Of a DNA stretch of 38,005 nucleotides, positions 17,513 through 26,500 are shown in pieces. Every line of letters begins with the position of its first letter. Position 1 is the first letter of the stretch. The position numbers and the translations under genes are program-made. Source of the DNA: Clostridia bacterium (GTDB taxonomy: Bacteria; Bacillota; Clostridia; TANB77; CAG-508); contig JAFXOY010000079.1 in NCBI GenBank assembly GCA_017528375.1, positions 1 through 38,005 on the forward strand. The letters run 5' to 3'. The notes below the pieces were generated by a model. The model was not told where the DNA came from, made no database searches, and was given only the letters and a program-made list of their open reading frames with translations.

Positions 17513-18419
17513 CCTTTTTACAACAGAAGAAGAAAGAACTAATGCACAATTAGAAAAAGTTATTGATATAAAAATAAGTGATATTGATGACTTCCCAAAT
17601 CACCCATTTAAAGTCATTGAAAATGATGATATGTATAATATGCGTGATAGTATCAAAGAAAATGGTGTATTAGTACCTGCATTAGTAAGGCAAAAGCCAG
17701 ATGGTAGATATGAAATGGTATCCGGGCATAGAAGAAAATATGCAAGTCAATTAGCAAATAAAGAAACTATACCGTGTATTGTAAGGGATTTAACAGATGA
17801 TGAAGCAATTATCATAATGGTAGATAGCAACTTACAAAGAGAAGAAATACTACCAAGTGAAAAAGCACACGCCTATAAAATGAAATATGAAGCAATAAAA
17901 CATCAAGGTAAACGAACAGACTTAACTTCATCGCCGGTGGCGACAAAGTTGGATAGTGCTTCTATTATAGGTAAAGAAAGTGGAGAAAGTCGTGACCAAG
18001 TTTATAGGTATATGAGTTTAAATAATTTAATACCAGACTTATTAGATATGGTAGATAATGATGTTTTAAAACAAAAACCAAGTATAGCATTAAGACCGGC
18101 AGTAGAGTTATCACACTTAACCGAAGAAGAACAATATCAATTACTTGATTGTATTGAATATTGTGACGCTACCCCATCACACGACCAAGCAATTAGATTA
18201 AGAGCATTGAGTAAATCAAAAACACTTACTCAAAATGAAATTGATAGGATTATGTCAGAAGAAAAACCTAATCAAATCCCACATATCAGTTTCAATGAAA
18301 CAAGAATCAGAAGTGTACTCCCAAAAGAGATAAAGGGAAAAAACATTGAAGATTTTGTTATTAAAGCCATTGAATTTTATGGAAAGCACTTACAAAAACA
18401 AAAATCAATGGAAAGATAA
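17466..18419 (+). CDS. parB: ParB-family partition protein
   Basis: About 317 aa. The ParB N-terminal nuclease/CTPase-like domain (about 25-120) shows KISDIDDFPNHPF, VLVPALVRQKPDGRYEMVSG, HRRKYAS and DSNLQREEILPSEKA. A helix-turn-helix region follows (GESRDQVYRYMSLNNLIPDLL). The frame opens at a TTG (17463) with ATGs at 17466 and 17469 behind AAAGGAGGT, and overlaps parA by about 45 bases, so the two are translationally coupled. It should bind a parS-like site, which I did not find. Confidence 0.93.
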   Translation: MMAKDLSKMPLPKLDDLFTTEEERTNAQLEKVIDIKISDIDDFPNHPFKVIENDDMYNMRDSIKENGVLVPALVRQKPDGRYEMVSGHRRKYASQLANKETIPCIVRDLTDDEAIIIMVDSNLQREEILPSEKAHAYKMKYEAIKHQGKRTDLTSSPVATKLDSASIIGKESGESRDQVYRYMSLNNLIPDLLDMVDNDVLKQKPSIALRPAVELSHLTEEEQYQLLDCIEYCDATPSHDQAIRLRALSKSKTLTQNEIDRIMSEEKPNQIPHISFNETRIRSVLPKEIKGKNIEDFVIKAIEFYGKHLQKQKSMER

Positions 18420-18463
18420 TGGGAGTTTATATTCCACAAATCCCTCCTTACAATCCACCCTAG
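18419..18463 (+). CDS. Possible 14-residue proline-rich peptide
   Basis: The parB stop overlaps an ATG (TAATG at 18417-18421) that opens a short frame, MGVYIPQIPPYNPP, with GGAAAG three bases before it. Such a proline-rich stretch could stall ribosomes, as in a leader peptide. It is just as likely chance. A second short frame (18498-18572, 24 aa, MYKLEIAEMKITKHYARLK) ends in the ribosome binding region of the next gene. Confidence 0.25.
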   Translation: MGVYIPQIPPYNPP

Positions 18464-18577
18464 TATTACTAACTATTTATTACTAACTGAAAAAAGTATG
18501 TATAAATTAGAAATCGCAGAAATGAAAATTACTAAGCATTATGCTAGATTAAAAGTAATCAAAGGAGAGTGATTAGA

Positions 18578-19276
18578 ATGAAAAAAATAGTTTTTAGTAT
18601 TTTATGCACAGTAATAGCAAGTGCAATAGTAGGAGTTAATTCTTTGCTTAACACAACACCAAAAGAGCAACCTAAGGAACAACTAAAACAAGAAACCAAA
18701 ATTGAGCAAGTTGATGAGAAAATAGATACAGAAGATATCGCAGTTAAAGACGAGGAAAATCAAGATGGAATTGTTGAAAAACCAAGTGAAACTGAAAAAA
18801 ATGAAAAATTAGAAACTAAATCAAAATCAACGAATAAACCTAGTTCTTCGGTTAGTAATGTTCCTAAACAAGAAACACCACAAAAGCAAGAAAGTAGTAG
18901 CAATTCAAATGTTGCTTCTACACCACAACAACCTACACAAAATACTACACAAACACCACAACCAAGTTCTAATACACAGAGTAATACTTCTGGACAAACG
19001 AACAAAGTATCAACATCATTTTACGATTCAATAACAGGTGGAAAAAAAGAGTTTAGTTCTGAAAGTGCTTGTTTTGCAAGAGGTACACAAATACAAAATG
19101 CAGAACTAGATTATGTTCTTAATTACAATGAACAACATCCAGAAGCACCAATACAACCAGAAATAAACTATTTTAGATGTTATCCGGTTATTGATGAACA
19201 AGGAGAGGGTTGGTATCTTCATTTCTTTTGCAGAAGTGGAGAGGGATTAGATTCAACACTAAAATCAAAATATTAA
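18578..19276 (+). CDS. Exported protein with low-complexity linker and unknown C-domain
   Basis: 232 aa. A signal or anchor segment (KKIVFSILCTVIASAIVGV) is followed by about 125 residues rich in Glu, Lys, Gln, Thr, Pro and Ser, then a compact C-domain of about 85 residues with cysteines in SACFARG, YFRCYPV and FFCRSG. The layout suggests a surface protein whose domain is held off the membrane. I do not recognise the C-domain. I chose the ATG at 18578 over the GTG at 18569 because AAAGGAG ends at 18567. It sits between the partition genes and the adhesin, so a mating-surface role is possible. Confidence 0.7.
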   Translation: MKKIVFSILCTVIASAIVGVNSLLNTTPKEQPKEQLKQETKIEQVDEKIDTEDIAVKDEENQDGIVEKPSETEKNEKLETKSKSTNKPSSSVSNVPKQETPQKQESSSNSNVASTPQQPTQNTTQTPQPSSNTQSNTSGQTNKVSTSFYDSITGGKKEFSSESACFARGTQIQNAELDYVLNYNEQHPEAPIQPEINYFRCYPVIDEQGEGWYLHFFCRSGEGLDSTLKSKY

Positions 19277-19303
19277 AATGACTCATAAAGAGTCATTTTT
19301 TTA
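19275..19303 (+). terminator. Terminator before the adhesin unit
   Basis: AAAATGACTC pairs perfectly with GAGTCATTTT around ATAAA, then T residues. Confidence 0.85.
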
Positions 19304-19318
19304 TGGAAAGGAACAGAA

Positions 19319-19438
19319 ATGTTAAAAAATATAGGAATAGCACTACTAATTTTGATAGTGCTTTTTTGTTATTCTGCCTGTGTTGTTTCGGGCAGATGTT
19401 CACGAGAGGAGGAAAAAAACAATGAAAAAATGCGTTAA
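19319..19438 (+). CDS. 39-residue single-helix membrane protein
   Basis: The frame starts MLKNIGIALLILIVLFCYSA and ends in a charged tail (REEEKNNEKMR), so it is one membrane helix with the tail outside the bilayer. GAAAGGA lies seven bases before the ATG. It overlaps the adhesin start (19422) by 17 bases, and the adhesin ribosome binding site lies in its tail codons. Small proteins of this kind are common in Firmicutes mobile elements; function is unknown. Confidence 0.6.
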   Translation: MLKNIGIALLILIVLFCYSACVVSGRCSREEEKNNEKMR

Positions 19439-22151
19439 ATATTTTTTAGTAATGTTTGGATTACTAATAGGATTTACTGTTAATGCACACGCTGTTCAAG
19501 CAGCAACTTTAAGTATGAATTATTCTGATTATTGGTATTATAGAGCCCACGGTGATGGAAGTGATGTTCATTCTTGGCATTTTACTCTATATGAAGTAGA
19601 TGGCGAAGTAGCATATTGTATAGAGCCAAATATACCAGAAGGAACAACTTATTCACAAGGTAGTTGGGAACAAACCGGATTATCTAATTCAATTAAAGAA
19701 AGAATACTTTTAATTGGATATTATGGATATACTTATCCGGGACATCAAACACTTGAATATAGAGCAGCAACGCAAGGGTTAATATGGGACACTATTGTTG
19801 GACACGGTGCGCATACAACTTTTTGGACTGCAAGATATGCAAATGGAAGTCAATTTGATGTATCTGCACAACAAGCAGAAATAGAAAGACTTATCTCACA
19901 CCATTACGATAGACCATCATTTAATGGTGGAGTTTATAGATTACAAGTAGGAGAAACTTTAACACTTACTGACACTAATGGAGTATTAGGAAATTATGAC
20001 ATAAGTGTTAATGGAGCAGATTATAATGTTGATGGAAATAATTTAACCATAAAGCCAACAAGAGATGGTGCTATTGATATTACTTTAAGTAAGAAAATGC
20101 CTTATAACTCTGCTTATAAACTATTTGTTGGAGATGGTATTCAAAATATGTATGTACCGGGAACTACTGATCCGGTTATAGCAAAAATACGAGTTAATAG
20201 TTATTATGGAGAGGCTGAAATAACAAAGAAAGATAAAGAAACTAATCAAACAACTCCACAAGGACAAGCAACTCTAAAAAATGCTGAATATGGTGTTTAT
20301 GAACAAGCCACAGGAAAACTTGTGACAACAATTAAAACAGATGAAAATGGATATGGTAAAAGTCCAAAAGTTCTACCTTATAATTCTTATTACTTACAAG
20401 AAATAAATCCTAGTGAGGGTTATTTACTTGATAATACAAAATATAATTTTGATTTAAAAGGTAAAGAAAATGAAAAATTAGATGTATTTGAAACAGTAGT
20501 TAAGAATTATATAAGTATTTTAAAACAATATGAATTTGTAGATGGAGAAACAACTTTCTTAAATGCAGAAAAAGGAATAACATTTGAGATTTATTATCCA
20601 AATGGAGAGAAGTTTGATGAAATAACTACTGATAAAAATGGTTATGCAACAATAAATCTTCCTTATGGTATATGGAAGTTCCATCAAGTTAATTCAACAA
20701 CAGGTTATGAAAAAATTTATGATTTCTTTATAACAGTTGATTATAATTCTGAAAAAGAACAATATTATAATATTTTAAATAATGCTTTATCAGCATATTT
20801 ACAGGTATTTAAAACAGATATAGAAACAGGTAAAACTATTGCATTAGCAAATACTACTTTCAAGATTTTAAATACTGATACTAATCAATATGTTAGTCAA
20901 TATGTTGGTGGAAAGGTTTATAGCGAGTTTTAAACTGATGAAAATGGTAGATTTATATCTTATTTAAAATTAGTTGCAGGAAACTATAAACTAATTGAAA
21001 CAGAAAGCCCACAAGGGTATTTGTTAGATACAAAAGGTTTGAATTTTACTATTGGAGATAATACTCATTATGCTTATACAACTTATGGTCCATTTATTAC
21101 GGTGTATTATAAAAACACACCAATAAAAGGACAAATAGAAATCTCTAAAAGTGGAGAGTTATTTGAAATAGAAGATGATACTTTCAACTATAATGGTAAA
21201 AAATCATTAAAAGGAATTGTTTATAATATCTATGCAGAAGAAGATATTAAATCACCAGATGGTAATCATATTTACTATGAAAAAGGCGATTTAGTAGGAA
21301 CTATGACAACTAATGAAGATGGGTATGCGATAAGTGAAAAACTACCTCTTGGAAAGTATATTGTTAAAGAAGTTCAAACAGATGATGAATATGTACTTGA
21401 TGAAACAGAGTATCATATTGAATTAACAGAAATAGATAACAAAACAGCAGTGGTTTATGATTCACTTGAAATGACCAATATTTTAAAGAAAGGTAAAATT
21501 GAGTTTACTAAAACAGATTTAGTAAATGGCGAAGTAATACCAAATACTATTATAGAAATCTATACCGAAAACAATGAACTAATATTTACAGGAACTACTG
21601 ATAAAAATGGTAAAGTTGTTGTAGATGAATTAAAAGTAGTAAAATACTATGTTTTAGAAAAAGAAGCAGCAACAGGTTATGTTATTACTGATGAGAAAGT
21701 TTATTTTGAAATTAAAGACAATGGAGAAATTGTAAAAGCAGAAATGAAAAATAAACCTATCACAGGAACGGTAGAAATAACTAAACAAGATGTATCTACA
21801 AGTGAACCACTACCAAATACTCTTATAGAAGTTTATAACGATAAAGATGAGTTAGTATTTAGTGGTAGAACAGACGAGAATGGTAAAATCATAATTGAAG
21901 ATTTAAGATATGGAAAATACTATTTCGTTGAAAAAGAAGCACCAGAGGGGTACACTTTAAACCCAGAAAAAATGTATTTTGAAATACTTGAAGAAGGAGA
22001 AATTGTTAAGTGTACTATGGTAGATGAGAAAGTTATTATAGAAGTTCCAAATACAGGAGTAGATGATAATCATATTGCAGAGATATTTGGATCATTACTA
22101 ATTTTAAGTGGAATAGGAGTTATTGTTTATGTTAAAAAGAAAAGAAAATAA
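19422..22151 (+). pseudogene. Thioester-domain SpaA-like surface adhesin, interrupted by a stop codon
   Basis: 910 codons if read through. After a signal peptide (about 1-27, NAHAVQA), a thioester domain shows cysteine 66 in AYCIEPN and glutamine 118 in ATQGLIWD, the pair that forms an internal Cys-Gln thioester used for covalent host or cell binding. Five or six SpaA/Cna-B type domains follow, with E-box motifs (LQEINPSEGY, IETESPQGY, EKEAATGY, EKEAPEGY), then the sortase signal VPNTG, a hydrophobic helix and KKKRK. TAA at 20931-20933 (codon 504) breaks the third repeat domain in frame: EF, stop, TDENG. The frame continues intact, so this looks like a single base change, probably AAA to TAA. 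Without read-through the anchor is lost. Confidence 0.9.
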
Positions 22152-22776
22152 TAATAGTAAAAGTAGAAAGGGTCAACTTATAATAGTTGGCTCTTTTCTT
22201 ATCTTATTAGGAATATCAGTTGTAGGAGGTAAGTATCTTTATAACTATCTTTTAGATAGAGCAGAAGATATTAAAATTGAAGAATTTTATGAAATACAAG
22301 AAACAATAGATGATGAAACTATTGTTGATGAAACACCAACCAAAGAAAAACAAGAAGAAACTAAACAAGATAACACTAATTATATTGCAGTAATTAAAAT
22401 ACCAAAAATAGGACTTGAAAAAGGTTTATGTGAAAAAGGTAGTTATTGCAATAATGTGAATAGAAATATTCAAATATTAAAAGAATCAACTTATCCAGAT
22501 ATAGCAAATGGTAATTTTATATTAGCCGGACACTCTGGAACAGGTAGAGTATCTTATTTTAGAAATCTTAATAAATTATCACAAGATGATGAAGTAAGCA
22601 TTTTCTATCAAGGAAAAGAGTACAAGTATAAAGTTGTTAATATGTATGATATTGAAAAGACAGGTACTGCTAATATCATTAGAAACAAAGAAAAAACAAC
22701 TCTAACTTTAATTACTCGTAGGCATAATACAAATAAACAAATTGTTGTTATCTGTGAATTAGTTGAAACAGTATAG
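22129..22776 (+). CDS. Sortase lacking the catalytic cysteine
   Basis: 215 aa. An N-terminal membrane anchor (IIVGSFLILLGISVVGG), an acidic stalk and a sortase beta-barrel (IAVIKIPKIGLEKGL, NFILAGHSGTG with histidine 135) are clear. At the place of the usual TLxTC motif the sequence reads TLTLITRRHNTNKQ, with arginine 197 (CGT at 22717) instead of cysteine. One T-to-C change from TGT would explain it. The other cysteines (CEKGSYC and VIC) are not at the active-site strand. It overlaps the adhesin end by 23 bases and should have anchored that adhesin. As read, it should be inactive. Confidence 0.85.
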   Translation: MLKRKENNNSKSRKGQLIIVGSFLILLGISVVGGKYLYNYLLDRAEDIKIEEFYEIQETIDDETIVDETPTKEKQEETKQDNTNYIAVIKIPKIGLEKGLCEKGSYCNNVNRNIQILKESTYPDIANGNFILAGHSGTGRVSYFRNLNKLSQDDEVSIFYQGKEYKYKVVNMYDIEKTGTANIIRNKEKTTLTLITRRHNTNKQIVVICELVETV

Positions 22777-22788
22777 GAGGGTTAGACT

Positions 22789-23022
22789 ATGGATAACAAA
22801 TATAATCTTAATCAAATAACAAAAGCATTAGAAAAGTTATTTGGTGCAGGATTTAATACTGATAAGAAAATTCTAGCAATGAAACTAGAAGATTTAGTTA
22901 AGATGGGAACTCTAACATCTTCTGAAATATCAATAATAATTGATTTTAGAACAGCAGTTAAAAACAAACAAATAACTGCTTTTTTAAGTGGATATAAAGA
23001 GAAAGGAAATGAGCGCAAATGA
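22789..23022 (+). CDS. Small ICE hypothetical protein
   Basis: 77 aa, hydrophilic and probably helical (NLNQITKALEKLF, MKLEDLVKMGTLTSSEIS). It starts after TAGGAGGG and overlaps the next gene by four bases (ATGA). I recognise no domain. It lies between the sortase and the helicase in one apparent operon. Confidence 0.7.
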   Translation: MDNKYNLNQITKALEKLFGAGFNTDKKILAMKLEDLVKMGTLTSSEISIIIDFRTAVKNKQITAFLSGYKEKGNERK

Positions 23023-23213
23023 AAAAATTTGAAATTGATGTAGATATAAATGGAACTATCACTTTTGAAGTAGAGGCTAAAAACAAACAAGAGGCACAAG
23101 CAAAAGTTGATGACATTTTAAGTAATACTTCTGTTAAGGAAGCATTAGCAAATTATAGAAATAATATTGTTTTAAATGAAAAAGTAAAACAAGAAAAAGA
23201 TAGGGAAAGATAG
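23019..23213 (+). CDS. DpnD/PcfM-like small protein
   Basis: 64 aa. KKFEIDVDINGTITFEVEAKNKQEAQAKV has the strand-strand-helix pattern, with an EA-rich helix, of the DpnD/PcfM family found in conjugative elements. A similar stretch is in the XRE protein at 32148. Its role is unknown. Its final codons (GAAAGATAGGAGG) include the ribosome binding site of the next gene. Confidence 0.6.
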   Translation: MKKFEIDVDINGTITFEVEAKNKQEAQAKVDDILSNTSVKEALANYRNNIVLNEKVKQEKDRER

Positions 23214-23224
23214 GAGGAATTATA

Positions 23225-23563
23225 ATGGCATATTCAAAGAGAATACCACCAATTAAAATTAAATTAAATGTAGATGACTATAATAAACTTGTTCAAATAT
23301 TAGACAATATGATTGATTGTGGAAATGAATATTATTCTAGTAAATGTTCTAAAATGAAAGACAAGTTATTAAGGTATAGTGTTCCTTTAAAAGAAGAAGA
23401 TGGAACAGAATTAGTGGATATGAGATTTTACAACAATGAAATGGTAGATTTATTTATGATTTTCTTTTTTGGAGTTGGAGATATTGATATTCACACAAAC
23501 TTCTATGATGTTTTAGTTAGAGTAAGAGAAAAAATCAAAGAAGATAAAACAAATAATGAATAG
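23225..23563 (+). CDS. ICE hypothetical protein
   Basis: 112 aa. It begins KRIPPIKIKLNVDDYNKLVQ and contains a hydrophobic patch, MVDLFMIFFFGVGDIDIH. Unrecognised, though placed as small unknowns are in related ICEs directly before the giant helicase gene. GGAGG lies eight bases upstream; the helicase start follows within 26 bases. Confidence 0.65.
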   Translation: MAYSKRIPPIKIKLNVDDYNKLVQILDNMIDCGNEYYSSKCSKMKDKLLRYSVPLKEEDGTELVDMRFYNNEMVDLFMIFFFGVGDIDIHTNFYDVLVRVREKIKEDKTNNE

Positions 23564-23588
23564 TCTAATTTAGAATAGGAGGTGCAAT

Positions 23589-26500
23589 ATGGCGAGTAAA
23601 TTAAGACTAATTACAGACCTTTATGGAGAAACCTTAACTCAAATAAGCAATAATCCAGATGAATGGATGTCCTTTTTGGAATGTGCTGCAATGAACTACA
23701 AATACCCTTTTAATGACCAAGTTTTAATTTATGCACAAAGACCACAAGCAGTTGCCTGTGCTAAAATAGAGGCTTGGAATAAACAAGTAGGTAGATGGGT
23801 TAATCGTGGTGCAAAAGGAATAGCACTTCTTTCAGAAGATAATGGCTATACTAACTTGCGATATGTATTTGATATTGCAGATACCAATAGTAAATATGGT
23901 AAAAGTTTTAGATTATGGTCAGTTTCTAAACCTTATGAATTAGACATTATTGAGTCATTAGAAAACAAGTACGGAGAACTTGAAGATAAAAGTTCTCTGG
24001 GACTTGCAATTAAGTCAGTATCAAAGATAATTGTTGAAGACAATATACAAGACTATTTAGAAGATTTAATGTTTTATAGAGAAAATAGTTCTCTTGAATC
24101 ACTAGATGAAGAAAGTGTAAAAACATTATTTCAAAATGCACTTTCAAATAGTATTGCATTTTCAATGATTAAAAGGTGTGGATTAAATCCAAATGAATAT
24201 TTTACTCATAAAGACTTTGTAGAAATATTAAGTTTTAATAGTTATGACACTATAACAAGAATAGGTGTTGCAACAAGTGAAATATCAGAAATGGGACTTC
24301 GTGAGATTTATAATACAATTAAAAATCTGCGAATTAACGAAATAAATAAAATTCGCACATTTGATATAAATAATGATTTGTCTTATGATGTAAGCGAAAG
24401 CAGTAATACTGCTGAAAGGAGGAATAATTATGATAACTTACACACGTCAAGGGGATTATCAAATTCCAGATCTATCAATGCCAGAGAACAAGATACAAGT
24501 GGAGGGCAAATACGCAATGATGAGATTAAGGTACTTGAAAGAGAACAAGAAATCTCTATACACAACTCTACTAATGAGCAATCAACTTCCAGACCACTTG
24601 ATGAGTATTCAAGAAACAGCGATGGAGAGAATAGAACAGATAGTATCAGAGTTGAAAGAGAAAGAGAAGATAACAGAGAAGATGAAACAACAAGACCCAA
24701 TGAAATGGACAGGCTTAATGAACAACTTGAAGAAGTCAGCAGAGGAGATAGTAGCGAACGAGTTGATATACGCCTAAATATCTATGAGCCAGATAAGTCT
24801 AAAACTTCTTATGTTGTATTAGATGAAAAGATAAATCAAATATTAAGTACAAATCCACATTTAAGAAAATCAAATAAAGAAATTAAAGATTTTATTAACA
24901 ATGAAAAAGATATTAGCAAAAGAGCAGAGTTCCTTAAAGGAATATTTAATTCGGATTATACCGGTGTTATAGTTGATGACCAAATGTATGGTTATAAAAC
25001 TTATGACAACGGTATTTTATTTTGGAAAGGTAATTTTTTATCAAGAGATACAGAAAGTTTTGTTAGTTGGGAAGATTTAACTTATCATTATGAGGCAATG
25101 ATATTATTAAATCAATTAAATGATAGAATTAAGCCTTTGCCAAGTATGACAGACCAATTATCTTTGATTGATGATAATAGTGAAAAGACTGTATCAGATT
25201 TAGAGTTTACACAAGAGTTTGTTGATAGATACTTAACTGAAAGTGGAACAGAAACTAAATATGCTATTTATGAAATGTTCCAAAAAAGTCTATCAACAGA
25301 TGATAATATCAATTATCTTAAAAATCTTTATGGTATAGGTGGAGCAAGTGGAACTATCAAAGGCTCTGGTATAGGAATAAATTATGATTCAAAAGGTATT
25401 CGCTTTTATCGTGGTTATTTTGACGCTAGTGCGACAGAACAACTATTTAAGTGGAATTATATTGAAAAGAGAATAAAGACGCTTATACACGAAGATAGAT
25501 ACCTTAATTCAAAGGAATTAGAAGAATATCCTAATTGGTTAGAAAAACAAGAACAAGAAAGAGAGTTTGCAGAGGCAGAAAATAATATGGCAGAAAGTAT
25601 TGTTCCAGAACTAGCCGAAGAAGAATATGACTATCAATATCATTTAGGAGATAAAGTTTATATTGGTGCAGATGAATATGAAATATTAAGTATTGGAGAT
25701 TTTAATGTAGTCTTATATGATTATCAATATCCATTATTTAATCGTGAAATGTCAAAAGAAGAATTTGATAGGAAAGTAAAAGAAAATCCTGCAAATGACC
25801 ACCTTAAAGTTAAAATAAATGATATTGTAGAGCAAAAACAAGAAGAAAAAAGTGAAGTAATAGAAACAAAAGAAGAAATATCAGTTCCTGCTGAAATTGA
25901 TGATGTAGAAGTAAAAGAAGAAATCATTATTCCAGAGTTTGAAAAGAAAAAAAGTAATAAGATTAGAAGTTTTGATATACACCCAGATATACCAAGTTCT
26001 GATCGTAGTCAATTTAGAATTGAAAACGATAGTCTTGGAGAGGGAACACCAAGAGAAAAGTTTAATCGTAATGTAGAAGCAATTAAAGTTCTAAAAAAAT
26101 GTGAAGAAGAAGATAGATTTGCTACCCCAGAAGAACAAAAAATATTATCTCAATATGTAGGTTGGGGAGGACTTCCACAAGCATTTGATGAAATGGATTC
26201 TTCTTGGAGTAATGAATACAACATTTTAAAGAACTTACTTGATGAAACAGAGTATTCACAAGCACGAGAATCAACTTTAACGGCTTTTTATACACCACCG
26301 GTAGTAATTAGATCAATGTATAAAGCATTAGAAAATATGGGACTTAAAACCGGTAATATATTAGAGCCTAGTTGTGGAACAGGAAACTTTATAGGTATGC
26401 TTCCAGACTCATTAAAAGATTGTAAGTTATATGGTGTAGAACTTGATTCTATAAGTGGTAGAATAGCAAGACAACTATATCAAAAATCCACTGTCGCAGT

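Noticed and set aside
20931-20933. TAA reassigned as a sense codon in this organism
   Set aside because: TAA ends many intact genes here (secA, parB, relaxosome genes), so a genome-wide reassignment is excluded.
21021-22151. Second half of the adhesin as a separate gene starting at TTG
   Set aside because: No ribosome binding site, and it begins in the middle of a SpaA-type domain in the same frame as the upstream part; better read as one interrupted gene.
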